Source: Paenibacillus sp. SC116
GTDB lineage: Bacteria; Bacillota; Bacilli; Paenibacillales; Paenibacillaceae
Length of the DNA: 64,000 nucleotides
Assembly: GCF_024733555.1 (NCBI RefSeq)
Contig: NZ_JANIOF010000001.1
Span: forward strand, 434,001-498,000
Reading direction: 5' to 3'
Shown here: positions 24,921 to 34,694 of the stretch, piece by piece
Layout: every line of letters begins with the position of its first letter
Numbering within the stretch: the stretch's first letter is position 1
Position numbers and translations under genes: made by a program
The notes under the pieces: model-generated
Database searches by the model: none
Told to the model about the DNA's origin: nothing
Seen by the model: only the letters and a program-made list of their open reading frames with translations

Positions 24921-26423
24921 ATGGAAGCATTATTCGAAATGACAGGCATTTATAAATCCTTTTCTTCCGTACAAGTTTTAAAAGGTGCTGCGTTTCAGCT
25001 CAAGCCTGGCGAGATTCACGCGCTAATGGGTGAGAACGGTGCAGGCAAATCGACGCTGATGAAAATACTAACAGGCGTTTACAAAGCGGACTCCGGCTCG
25101 ATTAAAGTGAAGGACAAAGAGGTCATGTTTACGGATCCGAAGCAAGCTGAAGAAATGGGTGTCGCGATTATCCATCAAGAGCTAAACATTATTCCAAAGC
25201 TGACCGTAGCGGAAAACATGTTTCTCGGTAGACAGCTTACTTATGGCAAAACAGGATTTGTACGGGATAAAGAAATGAAGCGCAGAACCCGAGAATATTT
25301 GCAGCGATTAGGTGTTGATATCGATCCAGATGTACCGGCAGATACATTATCAATTGGGCAACAGCAAATGATCGAAATTGCGAAAGCGCTATCAAAAAAT
25401 GCCGAGGTCCTTATTATGGACGAGCCTACTGCGGCTTTGACGGATCGGGAAATCGAAGCATTGTTTAAAATCATGAACCAGCTCCGCAGTGAAGGAGTCG
25501 GCATCGTCTACATTTCGCATCGAATGGAAGAAATCTTTCTCATGTGCGACCGCATTTCTGTACTACGAGATGGTTCGTTTATTGGCACGGAGAACATTGC
25601 TGAAACGACGATTGATCATATTGTTCATATGATGGTAGGCCGCGAGATTGGCGAGCGTTACCCAGAGCGCAATAGCAAAATCGGCGCTGAACGACTGCGG
25701 GTTGAAAACTTAAGTGACGGTAAGAAGGTAAGTGGAATTAGTTTCTCAGCTGCAGCTGGAGAAATCGTAGGTGTCGCTGGGCTAATGGGAGCAGGACGAA
25801 CGGAAATCGCACGGATGCTGTTCGGAGCCGACAAGAAAAAGCAGGGCAAAATCTTTATTGACGGACAAGAGGTATCGATAACAAGTCCATCAAAAGCGAT
25901 TGAATCAGGAATTGTATTCGTAACGGAAGATCGAAAGCATCAAGGGTTAGTGCTAGGGATGTCTGTCCGTGAAAATTTATCATTAACCAACTACAAGCAT
26001 ATTTCAAACTCTGGTGTTATTTCGTCCAAGAAGGAAGAAGAGCTTTCTGAGAAAATGATTAAGCGCTTCCATATTCGAACGCGTGATCCCGAACAGACCG
26101 TGAAATCGCTAAGTGGAGGCAATCAGCAGAAGGTAGCCATTGGAAAATGGCTGGGCGAACTGCCTAAAGTGTTTATTCTGGATGAGCCAACAAGAGGGGT
26201 AGACGTTGGGGCGAAAAAGGAAATTTACACAATGATGAACGAGCTGAGTGAACAAGGCGTCACCATCATTATGATTTCATCGGATTTGCCTGAGGTTCTA
26301 GGAGTCAGCGACCGTGTCATCGTCGTTCATGAAGGACACATCGCTTCGATATTGGACAAATCACAAATGAATCAGGAAACAATTATGCATGCAGCGACAG
26401 GGGGAAGCAGCAATGGCCACTGA
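24921..26423 (+). CDS. rbsA: ribose ABC transporter, double ATPase subunit
   Basis: A 500-residue protein with two fused nucleotide-binding domains that power ribose import. Domain 1 has Walker A GENGAGKSTLMKILTG, signature LSIGQQQMIEIA and Walker B LIMDEPTAAL. Domain 2 has the usual degenerate Walker A GLMGAGRTEIARML, signature LSGGNQQKVAIG and Walker B FILDEPTRGVDVG. This asymmetry is normal for RbsA/MglA. AAAGGGGTGA precedes the ATG. Its end overlaps rbsC by 11 bases, implying translational coupling. Confidence 0.96.
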   Translation: MEALFEMTGIYKSFSSVQVLKGAAFQLKPGEIHALMGENGAGKSTLMKILTGVYKADSGSIKVKDKEVMFTDPKQAEEMGVAIIHQELNIIPKLTVAENMFLGRQLTYGKTGFVRDKEMKRRTREYLQRLGVDIDPDVPADTLSIGQQQMIEIAKALSKNAEVLIMDEPTAALTDREIEALFKIMNQLRSEGVGIVYISHRMEEIFLMCDRISVLRDGSFIGTENIAETTIDHIVHMMVGREIGERYPERNSKIGAERLRVENLSDGKKVSGISFSAAAGEIVGVAGLMGAGRTEIARMLFGADKKKQGKIFIDGQEVSITSPSKAIESGIVFVTEDRKHQGLVLGMSVRENLSLTNYKHISNSGVISSKKEEELSEKMIKRFHIRTRDPEQTVKSLSGGNQQKVAIGKWLGELPKVFILDEPTRGVDVGAKKEIYTMMNELSEQGVTIIMISSDLPEVLGVSDRVIVVHEGHIASILDKSQMNQETIMHAATGGSSNGH

Positions 26424-27360
26424 CAAAAAACAGCTATCATCGACATTGCAAAAGCTAGGTCCACTCATCGGACTCCTTATTATTATAGCTATATTAATTA
26501 TTGCAAGTCCTAACTTCTTGACTCTCAACAATATATTGAATGTGTTCCGCCAAGTATCCATTAATGCGTTAATCGCGTTCGGGATGACCTTCGTTATCCT
26601 GACTGGGGGCATTGATTTATCAGTCGGCGCTACACTTGCATTATCGGGGGCATTGACCGCAGGGTTGTTGAATGGCGGAATGGACCCAGTAACAGCCATC
26701 ATGATTGGACTTGCTTCCGGTGCTGTAATGGGGACCATTAACGGTGTTCTCGTGACGAAAGCGAAGATAGCACCATTTATTGCAACGTTGGCGACAATGA
26801 CCATATACCGCGGTTTAGCACTTGTTTATACGGATGGTAGGCCGATAACCGGATTTAATAGTGAATTTTTCACACTCGTTGGTGGAGGTTACTTCTTCGG
26901 GATTCCGGTGCCAGTCATCATCATGGTCATGATATTCGCCGTACTATTCTTCATCCTACGCAAGACGACTTTCGGCAGAAACGTATACGCAATTGGGGGC
27001 AATGAAGAAGCTTCACTTCTTTCTGGTATTAAAACGGGACGCGTTAAAATTTATGTGTACGCGCTGACTGGCTTGCTAGCATCGCTTGCAGGGATTATTC
27101 TTACGTCTCGTCTGAACTCTGCACAGGCAAATGCCGGTATGGGCTATGAGCTAGATGCCATTGCAGCGGTCGTGCTGGGAGGTACCAGCTTATCTGGCGG
27201 TAAAGGATGGATTGTGGGTACGTTAGTAGGGGCGCTCATTATTGGCGTATTGAATAATGGCTTGAATTTGCTAGGTGTTTCCTCCTTCTATCAGCAAGTT
27301 GTTAAAGGGTTGGTTATCTTGTTGGCAGTCTTGCTTGACCGTAAGAAAGCGAATAGTTAA
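26413..27360 (+). CDS. rbsC: ribose ABC transporter permease
   Basis: 315 residues, BPD_transp_2 family, with 8-10 hydrophobic segments. Characteristic stretches are GMTFVILTGGIDLSVGATLA near the N-terminus, AKIAPFIATLATMTIYRGLA, and the EAA-like LDAIAAVVLGGTSLSGGKG that contacts RbsA. It forms the membrane channel for ribose. The ATG at 26413 overlaps the end of rbsA and is preceded by AGGGGGAAG; the longer frame from 26389 would lie within rbsA without a ribosome site. Confidence 0.95.
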   Translation: MATDKKQLSSTLQKLGPLIGLLIIIAILIIASPNFLTLNNILNVFRQVSINALIAFGMTFVILTGGIDLSVGATLALSGALTAGLLNGGMDPVTAIMIGLASGAVMGTINGVLVTKAKIAPFIATLATMTIYRGLALVYTDGRPITGFNSEFFTLVGGGYFFGIPVPVIIMVMIFAVLFFILRKTTFGRNVYAIGGNEEASLLSGIKTGRVKIYVYALTGLLASLAGIILTSRLNSAQANAGMGYELDAIAAVVLGGTSLSGGKGWIVGTLVGALIIGVLNNGLNLLGVSSFYQQVVKGLVILLAVLLDRKKANS

Positions 27361-27409
27361 CTTCTAAACAAACTAACAATGAATACTACATGAAAAGGGT
27401 GGTTACAAC

Positions 27410-28363
27410 ATGAAAAAGACAACTAAACTACTAAGTATCGGTTTGACGGCAGTTCTGCTCCTTGCAGGTTGTTCAACAACGGCACCCGGCTCAAATAATA
27501 ATGAAGCTGCACAAGGTGGCAATAAAACAGATGGTATTAAAATTGGACTAGCCGTATCGACGCAAAGTAATCCGTTCTTCGTTACGTTAAAGGAAGGTGC
27601 AGAGAAAGCCGCGGCAGCTGGTTCAGCTGAGTTGATTACGGTTGATGCGCAGGATGATGCAGCTAAACAGGCGTCCTCCATCGAGGACCTCATCCAACAG
27701 CAGGTAGATGTTATTATTATTAACCCTACAGACTCAGGAGCTATCATTCCAGCTGTTGAATCTGCAAATGCAGCAGGAATTCCGGTTATTACGGTCGACC
27801 GCACATCTGATGGTGGTAACGTAACGACGCATATCGCATCTGATAACAAAGCAGGCGGCGTACTAGCGGCTAAGCATATTGCTGAGCAGTTGGGCGGCAC
27901 GGGGAAAATGATTGAGCTTGAAGGGATTCCGGGCTCTTCCGCAGCACGTGAGCGTGGTGCAGGCTTTAATGAAGAAATAGCAAAATCAAGCGGTATTCAA
28001 GTCGTAGCGAAGCAGCCTGCTGATTTTGACCGTGCGAAAGGCTTGACAGTAACGGAGAACATTTTACAAGGAAACAAAGATATTAAAGCAATCTTCGCAC
28101 ACAATGATGAAATGGCTCTAGGCGCACTTAAGGCAATTGAAGCATCTGGTACAAAGGGCATCACGGTTGTTGGGTTTGATGCGACAGATGATGCAGTGAA
28201 GCAAGTAGCTGATGGAAAGTTGAGTGCAACAGTAGCTCAAAAACCGGAGAAGATAGGAACTTTAGCTGTCGAAACGGCAATGAAAATTGCAAAAGGTGAG
28301 ACGGTTGAAGCTTCGATTCCTGTCGAACTTGAGCTCATTACAAAAGATACAGCTAGCAAGTAA
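27410..28363 (+). CDS. rbsB: ribose-binding lipoprotein
   Basis: The extracellular ribose receptor of the importer. The 317-residue protein has a lipoprotein signal (MKKTTKLLSIGL, lipobox LLAGC at C22), an Asn/Gly linker, then a Peripla_BP_4 domain from about residue 43: KIGLAVSTQSNPFFVTLKEG, VIIINPTDSGAI, ITVDRTSDGG, and FAHNDEMALGAL with the ribose-contact Asp/Asn residues. It ends at a strong terminator, closing the rbsKDACB transcript. Confidence 0.96.
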   Translation: MKKTTKLLSIGLTAVLLLAGCSTTAPGSNNNEAAQGGNKTDGIKIGLAVSTQSNPFFVTLKEGAEKAAAAGSAELITVDAQDDAAKQASSIEDLIQQQVDVIIINPTDSGAIIPAVESANAAGIPVITVDRTSDGGNVTTHIASDNKAGGVLAAKHIAEQLGGTGKMIELEGIPGSSAARERGAGFNEEIAKSSGIQVVAKQPADFDRAKGLTVTENILQGNKDIKAIFAHNDEMALGALKAIEASGTKGITVVGFDATDDAVKQVADGKLSATVAQKPEKIGTLAVETAMKIAKGETVEASIPVELELITKDTASK

Positions 28364-28395
28364 TCTAATTTAGTAAAATAAGTTGTACATCTAAC

Positions 28396-28441
28396 AAACA
28401 AGTGTGTTTATGTTCTTTGAGCGTAGCACACTTGTTTTTTT
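28396..28441 (+). terminator. rbs operon terminator
   Basis: AAACAAGTGTG pairs with CACACTTGTTT across about 20 bases, followed by TTTTT. It separates rbsB from rbsR. Confidence 0.88.
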
Positions 28442-28497
28442 AAAGGCTCTTTCCGTATACTTTATAGGAAGGTTACTCGTGAAAGGTTTTGTTATGA

Positions 28498-29481
28498 ATG
28501 ACGACAATTAGAGATGTTAGCAAGCTAGCGGGTGTATCTGTAGCAACGGTTTCCCGACTGCTTAATCAAAGCGGTTATGTGAGTAAGGAAGCAGAGATCG
28601 CAATTATGGCAGCGATTCAAAAATTAAACTACAAGCCAAACAATATTGCAAGAAGCTTGGCTGGCAAAAAAACGGCTGCTGTTGCCTTGATGGTGCCCGA
28701 TATTTTAAATCCCTTTTTCCCAGAAATCGCTCGTGCAGCAGAAGATGCTGCTGCGGCTGAAGGTTATACGCTCGTGCTATGCAACACGGACGATAACCCT
28801 GCTAAAGAAAAACAGTATATCGAAACGCTTATTAACAAGCAAATTGACGGTATTATTATTTCATCTTATACGATTCAACCTGAGCAAATCATTGCTTTGC
28901 AGGATCGTTCCATCCCGGTTGTAGCTATCGATAAATCTTTTCCTGACCATCCGATCGTTACCATTACAGCGGCCAATCGTCATGGCGGTGAAATGGCAGT
29001 TAACCATCTTTTATCTATTGGTAGTCGCAAGATTGCTCATATTTCTGGTCCTACGCATGTGCATGCATCTAGAGAAAGAACGCTTGCCTATGAAGAAATT
29101 TGCAAGGAGCTTCCCTGGTTTACACCAAGCCTAATTGGTTACGGCAACTTTACGGTAGCGGGGGGCTATCAAGCTATGAAGGACATTTATAAGAAGCACC
29201 CTGATGTTGACGGTGTATTTGCAGGGAACGATTTGATGGCGGCCGGAGCATTGAAGGCACTGATAGAGCTAGGCGTTAGGGTACCTGAACAGGTGAAGTT
29301 AATCGGCTTCGACGGCATTCGAATGGATATGGTGTACCCTGAGATTACAACGATCTCCCAGCAAATTTACTCCTTCGGCGAAACTGCGATGAATTACTTA
29401 ATCCGTTTAATTAACAATGAGCCAGTTGAGCGTAAAAATTACGAGTTTGATGTAGAACTGCTGCGCAAGGGGACAACTTGA
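28498..29481 (+). CDS. rbsR: LacI family regulator, probable ribose repressor
   Basis: 327 residues. The N-terminal HTH is TTIRDVSKLAGVSVATVSRLL, with the hinge helix NNIARSLAGKKT, followed by a Peripla_BP sugar-binding core (VALMVPDILNPFFPEIARAA, GVFAGNDLMAAGAL). Its location after the ribose operon and the LacI-type palindrome at the rbs promoter suggest that it represses rbsKDACB when ribose is absent. In B. subtilis rbsR is the first gene of the operon; here it has its own unit downstream of a terminator. The ATG at 28498 is used because the one at 28494 is out of frame. Confidence 0.88.
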   Translation: MTTIRDVSKLAGVSVATVSRLLNQSGYVSKEAEIAIMAAIQKLNYKPNNIARSLAGKKTAAVALMVPDILNPFFPEIARAAEDAAAAEGYTLVLCNTDDNPAKEKQYIETLINKQIDGIIISSYTIQPEQIIALQDRSIPVVAIDKSFPDHPIVTITAANRHGGEMAVNHLLSIGSRKIAHISGPTHVHASRERTLAYEEICKELPWFTPSLIGYGNFTVAGGYQAMKDIYKKHPDVDGVFAGNDLMAAGALKALIELGVRVPEQVKLIGFDGIRMDMVYPEITTISQQIYSFGETAMNYLIRLINNEPVERKNYEFDVELLRKGTT

Positions 29482-29531
29482 TGTAATTCTATTTACAAAT
29501 GATTGTGCCACATCAATAACGAATCAGCCAG

Positions 29532-29564
29532 CAGGCTCCACGAGTTAAAGTGGGGCCTGTTTCT
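29532..29564 (+). terminator. rbsR terminator
   Basis: CAGGCTCCAC and GTGGGGCCTG form a 10-bp stem (one mismatch/wobble) followed by TTTCT. Confidence 0.75.
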
Positions 29565-29702
29565 AGTACGTTCATATGTTTTATATGTTATTGAAAGTAG
29601 GGATGTGCTTGGCGTTTCGATTTCATTACGTTATCATATTGAACTAGAGAATAAATGATCTCCATGTAAATAAACATGAGATGGTAATACGGAGGTGAGG
29701 AC

Positions 29703-30923
29703 ATGGCTCTAGAAAAGAGCTGGAAACGTACAATTGCGCTATTCATGACTAGTCAAACGGTTTCTATGTTCGGTTCGACATTAGTTCAGTATGCAATCAT
29801 GTGGCACATCGTGCTAACGACGCAATCAGGTATCATGTCAACGATTTATATCATTTGCGGTCTCGTACCAACTTTCTTACTTTCTCCGTTTGCTGGCGTA
29901 TGGGCCGATCGATATAATCGAAAAAAGTTGATCTTGCTGTCTGATTCAACCATTGCGCTGTCAACACTTCTCTTAGCGATATTATTTCTAGCTGGCTATG
30001 ATTCACTCTGGATGCTCTTTGTTATATCGTCCATCCGCGCATTTGGGGCTGGAGTCCAAACACCTACAGTCGGAGCCTTACTTCCCCAATTAACTCCATC
30101 AGACAAGCTGACTAAAGTAAATGGGATCAACAACAGCCTTCAATCCTTCGTTTTTCTTCTATCTCCTATGCTGAGCGGTGCTTTACTGACCATTGCTTCT
30201 ATCGAATTCATATTATTCATTGACGTGATTACAGCTGCTATAGCCGTGCTTATCTTGCTGTTGTTCGTGCGGGTGCCCGACCATGATAAAGTTTCCGAAC
30301 AGCAATCTCTTAGCTATTTTGAAGATATGCGCTCTGGCTTTGCCTACATCAATAAGCAGCGATACGTGAAGACCTTTTTCATCTATACCGCATGCTTCAT
30401 GATATTAGTTGCTCCGGTTTCTTTTTTAACACCACTGCAGGTTACACGGAGCTTTGGCAGTGAAGTGTGGAAATTAACAGCGATTGAAATTGTGTTTTCC
30501 ATCGGCATGATAGCAGGAGGGCTTCTAGTCGCTTTTTGGGGAGGTTTCAAGAACAAAATACACACGATGGCATTGTCGAGTGTTGCGATTGGTATTTGTA
30601 CCTTCGCTCTTGGCATCGTTCCACTATTTTGGATATACCTCATTTTCGCTGGGATCACCGGTGTCGCTGTGCCGTTCTTTAACACGCCTTCAAACGTCCT
30701 CTTGCAGCAAAATGTCGAAGAAAATTATATGGGCAGAGTCTATGGGGTTTACGGGATGCTGTCAACTAGCATGATGCCGTTAAGCATGCTAGTATTTGGT
30801 CCAGTCGCTGATCTTATTCCGATCGAGTGGATATTAATAGGGACAGGCATACTGCTTTTTGCACAGGGACTCGCCATGTTTGGCAGCAGAGCACTTGTCG
30901 AGGCGGGGGAGGCCAAATCATAG
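29703..30923 (+). CDS. MFS exporter (macrolide-efflux/MFS_3-like, 12 TM)
   Basis: 406 residues with about 12 hydrophobic segments. The N-terminal SQTVSMFGSTLVQYAIMWHI and the loop 2-3 motif A AGVWADRYNRKKLILLSD are the pattern of MefA-like and enterobactin-exporter-like proteins. These use the proton gradient to expel drugs or siderophores; which substrate applies here is unknown. CGGAGGTGAGG precedes the ATG. The gene stands alone, converging on the LysR regulator with a shared terminator. Confidence 0.88.
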   Translation: MALEKSWKRTIALFMTSQTVSMFGSTLVQYAIMWHIVLTTQSGIMSTIYIICGLVPTFLLSPFAGVWADRYNRKKLILLSDSTIALSTLLLAILFLAGYDSLWMLFVISSIRAFGAGVQTPTVGALLPQLTPSDKLTKVNGINNSLQSFVFLLSPMLSGALLTIASIEFILFIDVITAAIAVLILLLFVRVPDHDKVSEQQSLSYFEDMRSGFAYINKQRYVKTFFIYTACFMILVAPVSFLTPLQVTRSFGSEVWKLTAIEIVFSIGMIAGGLLVAFWGGFKNKIHTMALSSVAIGICTFALGIVPLFWIYLIFAGITGVAVPFFNTPSNVLLQQNVEENYMGRVYGVYGMLSTSMMPLSMLVFGPVADLIPIEWILIGTGILLFAQGLAMFGSRALVEAGEAKS

Positions 30924-30976
30924 TAAAATGCGAATGATTAAGCATTCTTTGTACACATTCGTCCCCATTAGGAAAA

Positions 30977-31019
30977 GAAGCGCCCGGTCGTTGTTCGCTG
31001 TTCCATGACTGGGTGCTTC
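30977..31019. terminator. terminator between convergent MFS and LysR genes
   Basis: GAAGCGCCCGGTC and GACTGGGTGCTTC form a long stem with wobble pairs across 17 bases. T-rich sequence follows on the plus strand. Confidence 0.7.
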
Positions 31020-31036
31020 CTATTAGAATTTTTCAA

Positions 31037-31924
31037 TTAGAAATCAGACTGTGCTGTATCATGATGTCCCATTATAAATTTGCGAAACGCCTGTGCCGCA
31101 AGGGATAGATAATGTTCTTCAAGCCATATTAAATGAGGCGTCCACTGACATAGCGGTTCTTCAATATGAAGCAAATGAAGAGGTGGCAGTTCTCGCTTTG
31201 CGACTGCTGGCAGAAATGCAACTCCGAGACCAGCTCGAACTAAACTGCTAATCGCTGCGGGTTCATCGCCTTCGCAGATGAGATTCGGTATGAAACCCGC
31301 TTTATTGCAAAATTCATCGGTAATCCTCCGAAAGCTGTATCCCTCTTTCAAATTGATGAATGGATCATTGGCTACCTCGCTGAGACGAATACTGCTGCGC
31401 TCCGCAAAACGATGCGTAGATGGCACAGCCAGCATAATTTCTTCCGTCTGCAATGGAAGATTACAAATGCCAGGTTGTTCGATCAATGAAGTAGCGATAC
31501 AAAAGTCGATTTCCCCTTTGTCCAGCAACTCAACCATGACTTCCTCTGTAATGGCTTGAGTAATGCGGAAGTTTACATGGGGATGCAGCGAGAGAAAAGG
31601 GCCTAAATAATCAGCGACCCGATGTAAAGTTGTGGTGGCTAATAAAATACTGCCTTGTTCCAAGCCTGCCATGTCTTCCATTTCACGACGACCTTCTTCT
31701 AACGCACCAAGAGCTTTGTCTACATGTTTAAGATAAGCTTTACCGAACACATTAAGACGAATTTGTCGCCCGACCCGATCAAACAACTTCACGCCCAAAT
31801 CCTCTTCCAAACGTGCAATCATCACACTAAGGGCAGGTTGAGCGATATGCAGCTCTCGCGCTGCTTTCGTCATATGTTCGGTACGAGCTACGGTCTGAAA
31901 ATATTTGAGCTGCAGCAAGTCCAT
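31037..31924 (-). CDS. LysR family transcriptional regulator
   Basis: 295 residues. The N-terminal winged helix is LLQLKYFQTVARTEHMTKAA…HIAQPALSVMIARLEEDLGV, followed by a linker helix and a periplasmic-binding-like effector domain (LLATTTLHRVADYLGPFLSL, LVRAGLGVAFLP). LysR proteins commonly control the gene divergent from them; here that is the arylamine N-acetyltransferase 150 bases away, across an AT-rich spacer. The effector is unknown. Confidence 0.9.
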   Translation of the reverse strand: MDLLQLKYFQTVARTEHMTKAARELHIAQPALSVMIARLEEDLGVKLFDRVGRQIRLNVFGKAYLKHVDKALGALEEGRREMEDMAGLEQGSILLATTTLHRVADYLGPFLSLHPHVNFRITQAITEEVMVELLDKGEIDFCIATSLIEQPGICNLPLQTEEIMLAVPSTHRFAERSSIRLSEVANDPFINLKEGYSFRRITDEFCNKAGFIPNLICEGDEPAAISSLVRAGLGVAFLPAVAKRELPPLHLLHIEEPLCQWTPHLIWLEEHYLSLAAQAFRKFIMGHHDTAQSDF

Positions 31925-32073
31925 TGTACGTTACCACCTTAATCCATATCATTTACATTATTAATATGATAAACATTTATATATTTTTCATTATGTACAA
32001 TTCATTTTACAATAATAAATGTACCGGCACCATTCAATAATAAAGATGAATAGGAAAAGGACAGGTGATACGC

Positions 32074-32832
32074 ATGGACGTACAAACATATTTAGATCGT
32101 ATACAAGCTGAAAAAAGAGTGGAGGCGAATCTTGATTATTTGTCCCACCTCCAAAAACAGCATGTACTTAACATACATTTTGAGAATCTAGACATCCTTT
32201 CTAAAAAACCATTATCTTTAAAGGCAGAGGATCTTTATCAGAAAATGGTTCGTGATCAACACGGAGGCGTCTGTTACGAGTTAAACGGATTATTTTATCA
32301 TTTGTTAGATGAGATTGGCTTTAAACCAAATTTAATGGCAGGAACCGTATATGTCGGCAACGGGGTATGGGCGCTTGAAAATGCGCACATGTTCATCATC
32401 GTGCCGATAGAAGGCAAGGAATACTTGGTCGATGTAGGGTTTGGAGGCAACTGCCCACGTCTGCCTGTTCCACTCAATGGGGAAGAGGTTATAGATAGTG
32501 ATGGGGTGTACCGAGTTAGTAAAGACGAATCCCAATCATGGTTCTACTTGCAAAAGAAGAGTGACGAAGAATTTGAAACGCTTTATCGATTTGATACTCC
32601 TTCGAATCAATGGGATTTGGAAACGATACACCCTTTATGTGTATTGACTGAAACGGCTCCTGACTCTATGTTTAACAAGATGTATTTTCTTTCACGAGTT
32701 ACAGAAGAGGGTCGTATCACGTTGTTAGGGAATACACTCATCATTGTTAATGGGGATCAAAAAACGAAGCAGAAGCTTGAAGAGAATGAGATTGTTGGTG
32801 CAGTTCGTCAACATTTTCAGCTAACGATTTGA
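32074..32832 (+). CDS. arylamine N-acetyltransferase
   Basis: Transfers acetyl from acetyl-CoA to arylamines, arylhydrazines or related natural-product amines. The 252-residue protein carries the full catalytic triad: C67 in HGGVCYELN, H105 in ENAHMFIIV, and D120 in LVDVGFGG. The N-terminal helical bundle and following beta barrel have the normal size. The ATG at 32074 follows GGACAGGTGA; a GTG 9 bases earlier is possible. The divergent LysR gene is the likely regulator. It may detoxify aromatic amines. Confidence 0.93.
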   Translation: MDVQTYLDRIQAEKRVEANLDYLSHLQKQHVLNIHFENLDILSKKPLSLKAEDLYQKMVRDQHGGVCYELNGLFYHLLDEIGFKPNLMAGTVYVGNGVWALENAHMFIIVPIEGKEYLVDVGFGGNCPRLPVPLNGEEVIDSDGVYRVSKDESQSWFYLQKKSDEEFETLYRFDTPSNQWDLETIHPLCVLTETAPDSMFNKMYFLSRVTEEGRITLLGNTLIIVNGDQKTKQKLEENEIVGAVRQHFQLTI

Positions 32833-32871
32833 CAGTTGGCCCAATAGCATACCTATTTATTGAATGATGTT

Positions 32872-32931
32872 GATGTGTCACATCCTATCTTATCTTTTCA
32901 CGAGAAAGAGTTCGATAGCATGTGACACATC
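32872..32931. terminator. bidirectional terminator between NAT and serine hydrolase
   Basis: GATGTGTCACAT (32872-32883) pairs perfectly with ATGTGACACATC (32920-32931), followed by TTTTATTTA on the plus strand. Confidence 0.82.
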
Positions 32932-32942
32932 TTTTATTTACC

Positions 32943-34103
32943 TTATGCAGTCTTGTCCACTTTATTCAAATGTTCAATGATCGTGCGATATGCAGTAACC
33001 GCCTCATAATCATGAATATTAAAGACAGTAGGGTCAACCCCAGATTTAACGATAACCGTATGTTCCTTCTGATTCACATAAATATGCTGTCCGTAAATGC
33101 CTCGCGCCATAAACTCCGTGCCATCGCTTCCGAGTGGAGCCCACCATTGGTATCCATAGCCAAAGAAATCATTCGCTGCCCCAGGCATCAAATCTGCGCG
33201 GTCTGGCGTAACGGATGCTTTAATCCACTGCTCAGATATAAGTTGGCGGCCATTCCAATTGCCATTATGCAAATAGAGTCTTCCGAACTTGGCGTAATCT
33301 CGAAGTGTCGCGTTAATAAAGGTAAATGCGATTTCATTGCCATGCAGATCGGTACTCCAATAAGCATCCTGCTCCATGCCTAATGGCTTCCATAACTTCT
33401 CCTCTAAATAAGCAGAAACATGGTTTCCAGTCGTTTTTTCTAGCAGCATCCAAAGTACTTGCGTATCAACGCTTTTATATTCAAAATGACCTGGCTCCTG
33501 CAATTTTGTGAGCTGCTGTACGTATTTCGAGATCGGGACAGCTTTTTCACCGAACACGTCACTCAAAAAGGTGTGGATTTCCGCATCTTTATCATTGTAA
33601 TCTTCATTGAAGCGCACACCAGATGACATTTGCAATATATCTTTAATGCTAGCCCCATCAAAGCCGCTTCCTATGAGTTCAGGCAGGTAGGAAGTAATAG
33701 GATCATGAACGTCTTTCAACGCTCCTTCATCCAATGCAATGCCCACTAAGGCAGAAACGATCGATTTGGCTACAGACATCGACATTGCAGTCGAATGTTG
33801 GTTGTAACCGTTATAATATTGCTCTGTCACAATCGTATCGTCATGAATAACGAGAAATCCTGTAGCAGAAGCCTTCTGCAAGTAATCGGCAACCTTACTG
33901 CTGTAGCCATTAAATTCATAGTTAATTTCCGTCAATGGTTGCTCGTTCTTTTGAAACAAAAATTTGTGTTCGGGCGCATGGATATCGTTCTTAGGCATAA
34001 TCTTGTCCATATTTCGAAAGCTCCACGCGATATGGTCTTCGTTCAGCATCGTAGCTAATTTGCTTAAATCATATTGCTGCTTGTGTTCATTGTTCAATGT
34101 CAT
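32943..34103 (-). CDS. beta-lactamase-like serine hydrolase (NylB-like)
   Basis: 386 residues from the ATG at 34103, chosen because CAGGAGG lies just upstream; the longer frame to 34151 has no such site. The SxxK motif is MSVAKSIVSALVGIALDEG, the tyrosine motif YKSVDTQVLW, and the late motif GIYGQHIYVNQ. No signal peptide is present, so a cytosolic esterase or amide hydrolase of the 6-aminohexanoate-dimer hydrolase group is likely. A second member lies at 22284, with the same SxxK context (S-V-x-K-S-I), so the two are probably old paralogues. Confidence 0.85.
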   Translation of the reverse strand: MTLNNEHKQQYDLSKLATMLNEDHIAWSFRNMDKIMPKNDIHAPEHKFLFQKNEQPLTEINYEFNGYSSKVADYLQKASATGFLVIHDDTIVTEQYYNGYNQHSTAMSMSVAKSIVSALVGIALDEGALKDVHDPITSYLPELIGSGFDGASIKDILQMSSGVRFNEDYNDKDAEIHTFLSDVFGEKAVPISKYVQQLTKLQEPGHFEYKSVDTQVLWMLLEKTTGNHVSAYLEEKLWKPLGMEQDAYWSTDLHGNEIAFTFINATLRDYAKFGRLYLHNGNWNGRQLISEQWIKASVTPDRADLMPGAANDFFGYGYQWWAPLGSDGTEFMARGIYGQHIYVNQKEHTVIVKSGVDPTVFNIHDYEAVTAYRTIIEHLNKVDKTA

Positions 34104-34301
34104 CGAAACCTCCTGATGCGAAAATGTGCGTGTGAATTCTATACTTTTCATTGTACCTTACGATTAGTGAGTATACAAATTCAAAACAATTATTGATGCT
34201 AATAAGATCAAATTTTCAAAATCACGAAAAAATTCAGTGATATTAAAGTACGTTAATTAGCTGTATACTAATAGTAAGTATGTAGAAGGGGAATTGATTG
34301 T

Positions 34302-34649
34302 ATGCCATTTTTGAGGTTCAAAGGTTTTGATAAAAGCATTATTGAGCAAGTATCACCATCTATCATTGAACAGTTTTCAACGATTGTTGATATCCCACAA
34401 GAGATTGTAAAAATAGAGCTTCTTCATGTTGATCAAATAGCCAATTCACCGTTATCGGTAGAAATTTATATGTTTCAACGCGAACAAGAAATTCATGATG
34501 CCGTTGCGGCTATGATTCATGCAAAGGTGAGCGAGTATAATTGTCATAATCCACACATCTTTTTCGTAATCTTGTCGCCTTCCCTCTATTACAAAGAGGG
34601 TAAGCCATTGAATGCTTTACGGAAAACATCTTATCAAACAAGTAAGTAA
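34302..34649 (+). CDS. DUF1904 family protein (tautomerase-like)
   Basis: A 115-residue protein beginning MPFLRFKGFDKSIIEQVSPS, the form of DUF1904, a small family related to the tautomerase/MIF fold with Pro after the initiator Met. Later features are the strand SPLSVEIYMFQREQEIHDAV and a C-terminal YYKEGKPL. The family's function is not known. AAGGGGAA lies upstream of the ATG. It is followed closely by two GNAT acetyltransferases and may be co-transcribed with the first. Confidence 0.72.
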   Translation: MPFLRFKGFDKSIIEQVSPSIIEQFSTIVDIPQEIVKIELLHVDQIANSPLSVEIYMFQREQEIHDAVAAMIHAKVSEYNCHNPHIFFVILSPSLYYKEGKPLNALRKTSYQTSK

Positions 34650-34694
34650 AGCGGCTTTGCATCGATACAAGAAACAAGGGGGTTTTTAAAAAAG

